DNA of 64,000 bases from Natrialba swarupiae (GTDB taxonomy: Archaea > Halobacteriota > Halobacteria > Halobacteriales > Natrialbaceae). Where the stretch lies: assembly GCF_008245225.1 (NCBI RefSeq), contig NZ_VTAW01000020.1:1-64000 (forward strand). Reading direction: 5' to 3'. Position 1 is the first letter of the stretch, and each line of letters begins with the position of its first letter. The notes beneath the pieces are model-generated. The model saw nothing but the letters and a program-made list of their open reading frames with translations. It had not been told where the DNA came from and made no database searches. This document shows positions 52,731 through 61,156 of this stretch, piece by piece. The translations under genes were made by a program, and so were the position numbers.

Positions 52731-53339
52731 CTACACCAGCAGTTGAATGTCGGATTCGGCCATGTGCTGTAATGCGGTCGCCGCACCGACGCCCGTGGTG
52801 ACGCCGTCGTAGAAGTTCTCCTCGTCGTAGTCCATCAACTCGATGGTCATCTGGCAGGCCTGGAGATCGACGCCGCTCTCGAGTGAGAGTTCGATCAACT
52901 CCTCGATGGTGGCGGTCCCGTTCTCGTCGATGCGCTTTTCCATCATGCGGGTGGCCATCCGATCCATCCCGGGAATCGCGGCGATGGCGTTCGGGACCGG
53001 CATGTTCGGGTTGCCAACGGCGCTCAGCTTGAGGTTCTTCGAGTTCTCCTCGTGGAGGATATCGAGTCCCCAAAACGTATGGAAGACGACGACGTCCCAG
53101 CCGAAGGCGGCGGCCGTGCTCCCGAGGATCAGCGGCGGGTACGCCATGTCGAAGGTCCCCTGGGTTGCGACGATGGTCATCTTCTTCCCGTCGTCGGCTG
53201 CGTCGCTCTCGGCGACCGACTCCTCGAGTTCGTCGACGCGTTCGCGCAGCGCCTGTAACTCCGCGGGGTCGATTTCGGCTTCGGGCTCCAGTTCGCCCTC
53301 GGTCTCGTCCGCTGCTGTCGGTTGGTTGTCCGTACTCAT
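52731..53339 (-). CDS. DsrE2/DrsH-like sulfur-relay protein
   Basis: 202 aa from ATG 53339 (MSTDNQPTAADETEGELE). An acidic coiled N-terminus (ALRERVDELEESVAE), then the DsrE/F/H-like domain with TIVATQGTFDMAYPPLILG, FHTFWGLDIL and the sulfane-carrying Cys in VDLQACQMTIELM. A membrane-near, persulfide-passing partner of TusA in the same unit: TusA starts 53586 and ends 1 nt before this start. Longer ORF starts upstream are rejected because they would run inside tusA. Confidence 0.88.
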   Translation of the reverse strand: MSTDNQPTAADETEGELEPEAEIDPAELQALRERVDELEESVAESDAADDGKKMTIVATQGTFDMAYPPLILGSTAAAFGWDVVVFHTFWGLDILHEENSKNLKLSAVGNPNMPVPNAIAAIPGMDRMATRMMEKRIDENGTATIEELIELSLESGVDLQACQMTIELMDYDEENFYDGVTTGVGAATALQHMAESDIQLLV

Positions 53340-53340
53340 G

Positions 53341-53586
53341 TTAGTCCGACTTCTTGACGTAGTGGGTGTAGAGGTCGTCTCCCTCGACCTGATCGAGGAG
53401 CTCGACGCCGCTGGTTCCATCGGCCCAACCCTGGATGTCACTCATACTGCCCGAGTCGGTTGCCACAACCTCGAGTACGTCGCCGGCCTCGAGGTCGTCG
53501 ATGGCCTGTTTGGTTTTGACGATGGGCATCGGGCAGGACTGTCCTTTCACGTCGAGCGTCTCCGTGGTATCGTATTCTGAACTCAT
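53341..53586 (-). CDS. tusA: TusA family sulfurtransferase
   Basis: 81 aa. The TusA signature CPMP lies in VKGQSCPMPIVKTKQAI, with Cys18 as the persulfide carrier. TusA-type proteins receive sulfane sulfur from rhodaneses or desulfurases and pass it to DsrE-type proteins. It is followed directly by the DsrE2-type gene and HalOD1, and is divergent from the rhodanese-MBL gene. The operator-like site 3 lies 21-39 nt upstream. Confidence 0.95.
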   Translation of the reverse strand: MSSEYDTTETLDVKGQSCPMPIVKTKQAIDDLEAGDVLEVVATDSGSMSDIQGWADGTSGVELLDQVEGDDLYTHYVKKSD

Positions 53587-53606
53587 GGTCGATCTTTGTG
53601 CTCTGT

Positions 53607-53625
53607 ATTGGAGCTATCATACAAT
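53607..53625. promoter_or_regulatory. Operator-like palindrome ATTGG-N9-ACAAT (site 3)
   Basis: 21 nt upstream of tusA on the minus strand. Complement ATTGT-N9-CCAAT, the same as the UspA site 4. Confidence 0.6.
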
Positions 53626-53762
53626 ATCGGTGCCACCCATAAAAGCGTATCGATTATTGCACTGTACCCAAACACCCGGTGTTGGGCTGGATCACGACAT
53701 AGTAGCTACAGCCGTTCATACACGCGTATACCAATATCAATCTCTTCGTCCTCGTCATCGGT

Positions 53763-53781
53763 ATTGTGGTGTGTGGGAAAT
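53763..53781. promoter_or_regulatory. Operator-like degenerate palindrome (site 9)
   Basis: ATTGT-N9-GAAAT, about 50 nt upstream of the rhodanese-MBL ATG at 53831. One arm is intact; a TACTATACA TATA-like box overlaps it. Confidence 0.4.
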
Positions 53782-53830
53782 ACTATACAAAACCTTAAGT
53801 GCTCGCAGCCAGTACTGGGCAGTGTACAAC

Positions 53831-55024
53831 ATGGACGAGATGGACTTTCCAACGCCGGACGTCGAGATCGAATCGGTGACGCCGGACGAGCTGAAAGCAC
53901 GTATCGACGCGGGAGAGAACGTCACGCTGCTCGACGCGCGGATGGAGTCGGACTACGAGGAGTGGCGGGTCGACGGCGAGAACGTCGAATCGATCAACGT
54001 TCCGTACTTCCAGTTCCTCGACGAAGAGCTCGACGACGACGTTCTGGCAGCGGTGCCGGACGACCGCGAGGTCACGGTTCTCTGTGCCAAAGGCGGCGCC
54101 AGTGAGTTCGTTGCCGGTTCGCTCGCCGAGCGTGGCTACGACGTCAACCACCTCGAGGAGGGAATGAACGGCTGGGCGCGCATCTACGAGCGCGTCGAGG
54201 TCGAACGCTACGACGGAAGCGGGACGCTCTACCAGTATCAGCGTCCCTCGAGTGGCTGTCTCGGCTACCTCGTCGCCGACGGCGACGAGGCGGCCGTGAT
54301 CGACCCGCTGCGCGCGTTCACGGACCGCTATCTCGAGGACGCCGACGAACTCGACGTCGATCTGCAGTACGCGATCGACACGCACATCCACGCGGACCAC
54401 ATCTCGGGCGTTCGAAACCTCGTCGAGGAGGACGTCGAGGGTGTCATCCCCGAGGCGTCCGTCGACCGCGGCGTCACCTACGCCGACGAGATGACGCTGG
54501 CCGCGGACGGCGACGAGTTCCAGGTCGGGTCGGCGACGATCGAGACCGTCTCCACGCCCGGCCACACCTCCGGAATGACCTCGTACCTGATCGACGGCTC
54601 ACTGCTCGCGACCGGCGACGGGCTGTTCGTCGAGAGCGTCGCCCGCCCCGACTTAGAGGAGGGTGACGACGGTGCGCCCGAAGCGGCGAGTCAGCTCTAC
54701 GAGTCGCTGCAAGAACGCGTGCTGACTCTGCCCGACGAGACGCTCATCGGCGGTGCTCACTTCAGCGACGCCGCCGAGCCAGCCGACGACGGCACCTACA
54801 CCGCACCGATCGGCCAGCTCGAGGCGGAGATGGATGCACTGACGATGGACGAAGACGCGTTCGTCGAGTTGATCCTCTCGGATATGCCCCCTCGCCCTGC
54901 CAACTACGAGGACATCATTCCGACGAACCTCGGCCAGCAGGAGGCCGACGACGAGGAGGCGTTCGAACTCGAGCTCGGTCCGAACAACTGCGCCGCCAGC
55001 CAGGAGTCCCTGGCCGGTGACTAA
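53831..55024 (+). CDS. Rhodanese-metallo-beta-lactamase fusion, persulfide dioxygenase-like (copy 2)
   Basis: 397 aa from ATG 53831 (MDEMDFPTPDVEIES). N-terminal rhodanese with Cys85 in VLCAKGGASEF, then a metallo-beta-lactamase domain with THIHADH at 184-190, TPGHTSG and ATGDGLF. The same domain order as copy 1 (3345-4520), but GGAHFSD replaces PGHFS near the C-terminus. It probably oxidises persulfide to sulfite. Upstream are TusA-DsrE2 (divergent); downstream are the YeeE/YedE halves and a permease, suggesting one functional unit for extracellular sulfur use. Confidence 0.9.
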   Translation: MDEMDFPTPDVEIESVTPDELKARIDAGENVTLLDARMESDYEEWRVDGENVESINVPYFQFLDEELDDDVLAAVPDDREVTVLCAKGGASEFVAGSLAERGYDVNHLEEGMNGWARIYERVEVERYDGSGTLYQYQRPSSGCLGYLVADGDEAAVIDPLRAFTDRYLEDADELDVDLQYAIDTHIHADHISGVRNLVEEDVEGVIPEASVDRGVTYADEMTLAADGDEFQVGSATIETVSTPGHTSGMTSYLIDGSLLATGDGLFVESVARPDLEEGDDGAPEAASQLYESLQERVLTLPDETLIGGAHFSDAAEPADDGTYTAPIGQLEAEMDALTMDEDAFVELILSDMPPRPANYEDIIPTNLGQQEADDEEAFELELGPNNCAASQESLAGD

Positions 55025-55041
55025 CCACATTCAGCAACCGA

Positions 55042-55599
55042 ATGGTAACTGAACTCTTCGCGCCCGCGCTGTACGAGACGCTGTTCCCCGTCGGGATCAG
55101 TCGGTACGTCGTTGGCGGGGTGCTCGTCGGCCTCGGTGCCGTCGTCATCTACCTCGGGACCGGCATTCCGGCCGGCGCGAGCACCTTCCTCGAGTCGACG
55201 CTGTCGTACGTCTCGGACCAGTCGCGGTTCCAGCAGTACGTCAGTTCGCGCGACTGGCGGGTCGTCTTCACGCTCGGGATCATCGCCGGCGCGTTCGTTT
55301 ACGCGCTTACCGTCCAGTCCGGGCTGGTCTCGAGCGGGCTCTACGAGCCCGGGACGACCGGCCAGCTCTACGACGTCGGTGGGATCACGCTCTGGCTGAC
55401 CGACGTTCAGCCGTGGCGGCTGTTCCTCGGCGGGATCCTCGTGGGCATCGGGACCCGGATCGGCAAGGGCTGTACGTCGGGCCACGGGGTCTGTGGCGTC
55501 GGCTCGGCGTCGAAGACGTCGATCGTCGGCGTGATCACGTTCCTGCTCGTGGCGATCGGAACGGCCCAGGTCGTGATGGCACTGGGGGTGACACCGTAG
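55042..55599 (+). CDS. YeeE/YedE (TsuA-like) transporter half 1
   Basis: 185 aa, about five hydrophobic helices. The YeeE hallmark GKGCTSGHGVCG is present with Cys144 and Cys151, which in the thiosulfate transporter TsuA relay the sulfur anion through the membrane. The protein is half of the usual 350-aa transporter; the second half is the next gene, 1 nt downstream. Starts 17 nt after the rhodanese-MBL stop, so cotranscribed. Confidence 0.9.
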   Translation: MVTELFAPALYETLFPVGISRYVVGGVLVGLGAVVIYLGTGIPAGASTFLESTLSYVSDQSRFQQYVSSRDWRVVFTLGIIAGAFVYALTVQSGLVSSGLYEPGTTGQLYDVGGITLWLTDVQPWRLFLGGILVGIGTRIGKGCTSGHGVCGVGSASKTSIVGVITFLLVAIGTAQVVMALGVTP

Positions 55600-55600
55600 T

Positions 55601-56062
55601 ATGAGTCAGCAACGACATCCCCTGTTCATGCCGCTGATCTTCGTCGGCGGCCTGATCTTCGGCTTCGGTCTCGGGTTCAGTCATATGGCTCGCCCGGAGG
55701 TCGTCCTGAACTTCCTGCAGTTCCAGGATTTCGGACTGCTGTTCGTCATGTTCGGTGCGGCGATCGTCACTGGGATCGCCTTCGCAGTGATGCCGCGACT
55801 CCGCGATCGCGCGCCGCTGACGGGCGACACCTACGGTCGGCGGCTGAAGTCGTTCGACCGCAACGTCTTGATCGGCGGTGCGATCTTCGGCGTCGGCTGG
55901 GGGCTGTCGGGGATCTGTCCCGGCGCGGCCTACGCCAGCCTCGGCGTCGGCAACGTTACGATCCTCTGGGCGCTGGCCGGCATGTTCGTCGGCGCGTACG
56001 TTCAGGGCTATTGGCGCAGCCAGCGCACCGCCGCGGAGACGACGCCCACAGGCGCCGACTGA
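55601..56062 (+). CDS. YeeE/YedE (TsuA-like) transporter half 2
   Basis: 153 aa, about four hydrophobic helices, with the second-half motif GLSGICPGAAYASLG and Cys106. Together with half 1 it makes up a complete thiosulfate/polysulfide-type transporter in two subunits. It overlaps nothing but lies 1 nt after half 1. Confidence 0.9.
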   Translation: MSQQRHPLFMPLIFVGGLIFGFGLGFSHMARPEVVLNFLQFQDFGLLFVMFGAAIVTGIAFAVMPRLRDRAPLTGDTYGRRLKSFDRNVLIGGAIFGVGWGLSGICPGAAYASLGVGNVTILWALAGMFVGAYVQGYWRSQRTAAETTPTGAD

Positions 56063-56086
56063 GGAGTTTTAGACGCGTATTCTCCG

Positions 56087-57271
56087 ATGGAACTCGCAAC
56101 GATACTCCTGTTTCTCGTCGCCGGGATCTCGAGTCTCTTTATGGCCTGGGTCATCGGTGCCGGCTCGAGCGGGGCGACGCCCTTTGCGCCAGCCGTCGGC
56201 GCAAACGCCATCTCGACGATGCGTGCGGCATTTCTCGTCGGCATCCTCGGCTTCGCCGGCGCAGTAACTCAGGGTGCGAGCGTTTCGGAGGCTGTCGGTG
56301 CGGGACTGGTCGACGGCGTGACGCTTCCGACCGTCGGCGTCATCGTCGTGTTGGTGATCGGTGCCGGGCTAATGGCGTTTGGTATTTCGACCGGCTACCC
56401 GATCGCGACCGCGTTCACGGTAACCGGCGCGGTCGTCGGCGTCGGGTTCGCGATCGGCGGCGATCCCGCCTGGGGGAAGTACGCCGAAATCGGAGCCGTG
56501 TGGGTACTGACCCCGTTCGTCGGCGGCGGTATCGCATACGGCATCGCGAGCGTCCTTCCACGATCGGACGTCCCCGAGACCGTCAGCGTGCCGATCCTCG
56601 CCGGTCTCGTCGGTGCGGTCGTCGTCAACCTCGAGTTCGTGGTTCTCGAGTCGGTTGGCGGATCGATCGCCGCCGGCGGCACCGGTCTGTTGCCCGTCGC
56701 CGGCGTCGCCGGCGTGGTCGCCGTCTCGCTCGTCGTCGGAACGCTCGCGGCGGCCCTCGTCCGCTGGGACGTCCGCCGTGACCTCGCTGGTGGGCTGCGT
56801 CGCTTTTTGCTCTCGCTTGGCGCGCTCGTCGCGTTCTCCGCTGGGGCGAGCCAGGTCGGCCTGGCCGTTGGTCCGCTGTTCCCGTTGATCGAGGACCACT
56901 CGCTGGTGTCACCGTTGGTCGTGTTGCTCGGCGGTGGCATCGGTATCCTCGTTGGCTCGTGGACGAGCGCACCCCGGATGATCAAATCGATCTCCCAGGA
57001 GTACGCGTCACTGGGTCCGCGACGCTCGATCGCAACGCTCGTCCCGTCGTTTCTCATCGCCCAGACCGCGGTCCTGCTCGGAGTGCCAGTTTCGTTCAAC
57101 GAGATTATCGTGAGTGCCATCATCGGCAGCGGTCTCGCAGTCACCGGGGCCAGCGGCATCAGCCCGCGAAAGCTCGGACTCACTGTCGTCGCCTGGATCG
57201 GCTCGCTTCTCCTCGCGTTCGCCCTCGGTTACGGCTCGATGGTCGTTATCGGGCTGAGTCCGATCGCGTGA
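56087..57271 (+). CDS. PiT-family anion permease (1)
   Basis: 394 aa, about ten hydrophobic helices. PiT signature GANAIST in the first repeat and ISPRKLG-like second repeat. The family moves phosphate with Na+ or H+; the related CysP group moves sulfate. Because the gene follows the sulfur transporter directly (25 nt), a sulfate or thiosulfate-related role is possible. A second PiT protein is at 61685. Confidence 0.85.
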   Translation: MELATILLFLVAGISSLFMAWVIGAGSSGATPFAPAVGANAISTMRAAFLVGILGFAGAVTQGASVSEAVGAGLVDGVTLPTVGVIVVLVIGAGLMAFGISTGYPIATAFTVTGAVVGVGFAIGGDPAWGKYAEIGAVWVLTPFVGGGIAYGIASVLPRSDVPETVSVPILAGLVGAVVVNLEFVVLESVGGSIAAGGTGLLPVAGVAGVVAVSLVVGTLAAALVRWDVRRDLAGGLRRFLLSLGALVAFSAGASQVGLAVGPLFPLIEDHSLVSPLVVLLGGGIGILVGSWTSAPRMIKSISQEYASLGPRRSIATLVPSFLIAQTAVLLGVPVSFNEIIVSAIIGSGLAVTGASGISPRKLGLTVVAWIGSLLLAFALGYGSMVVIGLSPIA

Positions 57272-57392
57272 TACGGACTGCTATCCCCCGCTTCCCGGTG
57301 TTATCACGTGGCTACTCGTTCGTTCGGCGAACCCACAACTGTCCGTCGCCCCCACAACTGATACCACCGGTCGTTGTACGACGGGTAGGACG

Positions 57393-58646
57393 ATGCACGC
57401 GCCATCACTTTCGGATCGAACGATCGACGCGTACACCGACGTGACGGGTCAGGATCGTCTCGAGCGGCTGCGGTCGCTCGCCGGCACCCTCTCCGAGAGC
57501 CGCATCCTTCACGTCAACTCGACCGCGACCGGCGGCGGCGTCGCCGAACTGCTCCGGTCGATCGTTCCGCTGTGCAACGATCTCGGGGTCGATACCGACT
57601 GGCTCGTCATGGACGCCACCGACGACTTCTTCGAAGTGACCAAGGCGATGCACAACGCGCTCCAGGGGGACGGGCCCTCGCTGACCGAGGAGATGAAGGC
57701 GACCTATCGGACCGTCAACGAGGAAAACGCCCGCGAACTCGAGGACGAAGGCGAATACGATCTCATCGTTATCCACGATCCACAGCCGCTTGGGATGCTC
57801 GATCACCTCGAAGCGACGATGCCGACCGTACCGATCGTCTGGCGCTGTCACATCGACCTCACCGATCCGACCGAGGAGTACCTCGCGTTCGTCTCCGAGT
57901 ACACGAAGCGGGTCGACCACGCGATCTTCAGCCGATCCGGCTACATCGGCGACACCGCGGTTCCGGGGACGAGCATCATCTACCCGTCGATCGATCCCGT
58001 CACGGAGAAAAACCGCTCGCTCGACGCAGAGACGGTGTCTGCCGCGTGTGACCGGCTGGATCCACTCTCGTTCGAGAACCCGGTCGTCACGCAGATCTCC
58101 CGGTTCGATCCGTGGAAAGACCAGTTCGGAACCCTCGAGGCGTACCGCCGAGCCAGCGAGGACGTGTCGAACCTCCAGTTAGCGCTGGTCGGCGGGATGG
58201 CCGGCGACGATCCGGAGGGCCTGGAGTTGTACGAACAGGTCGCCGAGGAGGCGGCCGCCGATCCGGACGTCCACGTGCTGACCGATCTGCCGGATACCGG
58301 CGTGAACGTCCTGCAACGCGAGTCGGACGTCGTCGTCCAGAAGTCGCTTCGCGAGGGGTTCGGACTGGTCGTCTCGGAAGCGCTCTGGAAGCGCACACCG
58401 GTCGTCGGATCGAACGTCGGTGGCATCCCGCTGCAGATCGTCGACGGGGAGACCGGCTATCTCGTCGACCCGGACGACGCGACGGGCGCTGGCGAGCGCG
58501 TCGTCGACCTCCTCGAGGACGACGACCGTCGGACGAAGTTCGGCGAGAACGCACGCGAACACGTTCGCGAGCGGTTCCTGTTGCCTCGTCAGCTCGAGGA
58601 GTTGCTGGACGTGATCGTCGCGCAACGACACCCCGACCAGCGATGA
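57393..58646 (+). CDS. treT: Trehalose synthase TreT-like glycosyltransferase (GT4)
   Basis: 417 aa. N-terminal ILHVNSTATGGGVAELL and C-terminal REGFGLVVSEALWKRTPVVGSNVGGIPLQIVDGETGYLV are GT4 donor- and acceptor-binding regions; the former matches TreT, which joins ADP/UDP-glucose and glucose to trehalose. Trehalose is an osmolyte in halophiles. Upstream are palindromic repeats; UspA and a sugar nucleotidyltransferase follow nearby, the latter a possible supplier of the nucleotide sugar. Confidence 0.9.
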   Translation: MHAPSLSDRTIDAYTDVTGQDRLERLRSLAGTLSESRILHVNSTATGGGVAELLRSIVPLCNDLGVDTDWLVMDATDDFFEVTKAMHNALQGDGPSLTEEMKATYRTVNEENARELEDEGEYDLIVIHDPQPLGMLDHLEATMPTVPIVWRCHIDLTDPTEEYLAFVSEYTKRVDHAIFSRSGYIGDTAVPGTSIIYPSIDPVTEKNRSLDAETVSAACDRLDPLSFENPVVTQISRFDPWKDQFGTLEAYRRASEDVSNLQLALVGGMAGDDPEGLELYEQVAEEAAADPDVHVLTDLPDTGVNVLQRESDVVVQKSLREGFGLVVSEALWKRTPVVGSNVGGIPLQIVDGETGYLVDPDDATGAGERVVDLLEDDDRRTKFGENAREHVRERFLLPRQLEELLDVIVAQRHPDQR

Positions 58647-58724
58647 GTCGGGTGGGACCGTCTCCGGAATCCCGTGGCCCCACACAATTATCCACCGGGG
58701 CGGTGAAGTCCGGCTGTAACAGCC

Positions 58725-59627
58725 ATGAGCCGGCTCATCGACTCGATACTGATACCGACCGACGGCAGCGAGGGTGCGCTCGCGGGAGCAAAACGCGCAA
58801 TCGCGCTCGCCTCGCGGACGAACGCGGACGTACACGTTCTCTCGGTCGTCGCCGTTCGCAGTGACTTAGAGGAAGGTACCGACGCGGTGGAGTCGCTGTA
58901 CGCGTCACTCGAGGCCGAGGCCGAAGACGCCGTCGAGACCGTCGCGGAGATGGCACGATCCGCCGACGCGGATCTCGAGGTGATGACGGTCGTCACGCGC
59001 GGGACGCCGTTCCAGTCGATTCGGGAGTACGCCACGCGACGCGAGATCGACGTCATCGCCATGGGGACGACAGGCCGGACGGGGCTGGACAGGGTCCTTC
59101 TGGGTAGCGTCACTGAGAACGTCCTCCGGACGGCACGAACACCCGTCCTCGCCGTCCCGCCGAACGCCGACGCGACCGAGATCGACGACGTCGCGTTCGG
59201 GGAGTTCCTCCTGCCGACGGACGGAAGCGACGGAGCCGAAATCGCAGCCGACTGGGGAATCGCGCTGGCGAGCCAGTTGGAGTCGATCGTTCACGCGGTG
59301 TACTCCGTCGACACGAGCCGCGTCTCCCGAGCCAAAGCGCCGGACGAACTCCTCTCCGCGCTCGAGGACAGCGGCGAGGACGCCCTCGAGACGGTTCGAC
59401 AGCGGGCCGACGACGCTGACGTCACCGTCTCCGGAGCGCTCGCGACCGGCCCGCCGGCGGACGTGATTCTCGCGACGTCGGGCGAACGCGACGTCGACCT
59501 CATCGTCATGGGTACGCACGGCCGGACCGGCGTCGGACAGTGGTTCCTCGGGAGTGTCACCGAGAACGTCGTCCGGCAGGCCGACGTCCCGGTGTTTTGC
59601 GTCCCGGTCAGCGCCGAGTCGCCGTGA
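58725..59627 (+). CDS. Tandem UspA universal stress protein
   Basis: 300 aa, two Usp domains. The first starts IDSILIPTDGSEGAL and ends GTTGRTGLDRVLLGSVTENVLR; the second starts EFLLPTDGSDGAEIA and ends GTHGRTGVGQWFLGSVTENVVR. Both have the ATP loop G-x2-G-x9-GS. Separate from the UspA at 31818. It lies beside trehalose synthesis and may be part of the osmotic stress response. Confidence 0.93.
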   Translation: MSRLIDSILIPTDGSEGALAGAKRAIALASRTNADVHVLSVVAVRSDLEEGTDAVESLYASLEAEAEDAVETVAEMARSADADLEVMTVVTRGTPFQSIREYATRREIDVIAMGTTGRTGLDRVLLGSVTENVLRTARTPVLAVPPNADATEIDDVAFGEFLLPTDGSDGAEIAADWGIALASQLESIVHAVYSVDTSRVSRAKAPDELLSALEDSGEDALETVRQRADDADVTVSGALATGPPADVILATSGERDVDLIVMGTHGRTGVGQWFLGSVTENVVRQADVPVFCVPVSAESP

Positions 59628-59641
59628 CCACTGCCTCGAGA

Positions 59642-60616
59642 TTAGTTCGCTGGCCCGTCCGGAATCTGCGTATACGCGCCGATCAGTGCATCGTGCAACT
59701 CGAGTCCGCCGAGCGTTGCGCTTTCGTCGACGATCGACCGGCGCACGGTCGATCCCTCCAGCCGCACGTTCGGAAAGATCACCGCCTGTTCGACGTCGAC
59801 GTCGACGAGCGTCGCGTCCGCCATCACGTGCACGTCGTCGCCCACCGTCGCGTTCTCGAGCGAAGCGGTGTCGGCAACCCGCGCCTCGCCGTCTAACTGC
59901 CAGGCGACGGCGTCGAGATAGCTCTCTCGCGTCCCGATATCGAACCAGTCGCCCTCGAACGTGTACGCGTACGTCGGTTCGCGAGACTGCAGCCACTGGA
60001 CGAACCAGCCCGGCTCGTCGGGATCGTTCCCCCCCTCGAGGTACGTCGACAGCAACTCGAGTGTCTCCGCGGGAAACGCGTAGCAGCCGACCGAGACGCG
60101 CGTTCCGGGTGGATCGTCGGGTTTCTCCTGAAAGTCGACGACGCGGTCGTCCTCGAGGTCGACGACGCCGTAGGCGGTCGCCCGCTCCGTCGAGCCGACG
60201 TCGTAGGCGGCGATCGTCGGCCCCGCTCGTTGTTCGTAATACTCGAGAAAGTCCCCGACGGCGAAATCGAAGATGTTGTCGCCGGCGATCACCAGCAGGT
60301 CGTCGTCGAGCTCTTCGCGCTCGACCAGCTGGGCGAGTGCGCCGACGACGCCGAGTTTCTCGTCCTCTTCGCGCGTTTGCTCGACCGAGAGTCGCGGCTT
60401 ATCGTACGGGCTGTCCGCCAGCTGGGCCTCGAAATCGGGCGCGAACCGTTCGTTCGTGCTGACGTAGACCTCGTCGACGCGCGGCTCCGCCTCGAGTTCG
60501 GCGTAGATGCGCTCGATGACGGTGGTCTCCCCGAGCGGGAGAAACATCTTCGGGCGGTGCCTCGTGATCGGCCACAGCCGAGTCGCGTATCCGCCGGCGA
60601 GGACGACGGCTTTCAT
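59642..60616 (-). CDS. Sugar-1-phosphate nucleotidyltransferase
   Basis: 324 aa. Signature AVVLAGGYATRLWPITRHRPKMFLP at the N-terminus (GG-x-G-x-R-x3-T-x4-PK), DDLLVIAGDN and a C-terminal left-handed beta-helix (ENATVGDDVHVMADATLVDVDV). Makes UDP- or dTDP-sugars from sugar-1-phosphate and NTP. Such a sugar donor would suit the nearby TreT-like enzyme. Stop overlaps the downstream UspA's 3' end only by proximity (14 nt). Nucleotide specificity unknown. Confidence 0.9.
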   Translation of the reverse strand: MKAVVLAGGYATRLWPITRHRPKMFLPLGETTVIERIYAELEAEPRVDEVYVSTNERFAPDFEAQLADSPYDKPRLSVEQTREEDEKLGVVGALAQLVEREELDDDLLVIAGDNIFDFAVGDFLEYYEQRAGPTIAAYDVGSTERATAYGVVDLEDDRVVDFQEKPDDPPGTRVSVGCYAFPAETLELLSTYLEGGNDPDEPGWFVQWLQSREPTYAYTFEGDWFDIGTRESYLDAVAWQLDGEARVADTASLENATVGDDVHVMADATLVDVDVEQAVIFPNVRLEGSTVRRSIVDESATLGGLELHDALIGAYTQIPDGPAN

Positions 60617-60854
60617 CGGTTCAGATCGCCCCCCGAAAGACGGCGTTTGGCTCCGATACCGCGCGCTGATCGCGTGAATCCTGGGCGGTTCGTACTCATA
60701 GATCTGGATGGGTCCTGGCTACGACCTCCCACGACGCTCGTGGTAAACCTTTCATCCGCGGCTGGCTCGAGGGGGACGGTTCGCAGCTGAGCAGTAGTTA
60801 GTACTACGGTTTCTTTATTCGGTTCAGCGTTGGAACCATCAATAAGAATTTTGT

Positions 60855-60876
60855 GTTTGTGTCTGTATACACAAAC
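60855..60876. promoter_or_regulatory. Perfect palindrome operator of the vapBC operon
   Basis: GTTTGTGT-CTGTAT-ACACAAAC, an exact 8-bp inverted repeat with 6-bp spacing ending 1 nt before the vapB ATG. Most VapB antitoxins bind such a site to repress their own operon. Confidence 0.75.
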
Positions 60877-60877
60877 T

Positions 60878-61156
60878 ATGGGGACAAAAACCATCGGCAT
60901 CCGAGATGACGTATACGAGCGGTTGAAGGCTCGAAAACGAGAGGATGAGAGCTTTACAGACCTCATGAACCGAATATTGGATGAAACGACTGTCGATTGG
61001 CGTGAAGGATTCGGAACACTTTCCGAAGGAGAAGCCGACGAACTCGAACAAATCGTTAAGGACTCCCGTAATCAAACAAGTGAAGGGCTTTCCGCACGTC
61101 AACAAGAGGTTCTTGACGTGCTCGCGGATATAGAGGAAGAAGATGAAACTGCTTGA
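60878..61156 (+). CDS. vapB: VapB-like antitoxin
   Basis: 92 aa from ATG 60878 (MGTKTIGIRDDVYERLKARKR). A ribbon-helix-helix N-terminus and a charged C-terminal tail, as in archaeal VapB antitoxins. The last 14 nt overlap vapC. The region is noticeably more A+T-rich than its neighbours, a sign of recent arrival. Preceded by a perfect palindrome that should be its own operator. Confidence 0.9.
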   Translation: MGTKTIGIRDDVYERLKARKREDESFTDLMNRILDETTVDWREGFGTLSEGEADELEQIVKDSRNQTSEGLSARQQEVLDVLADIEEEDETA

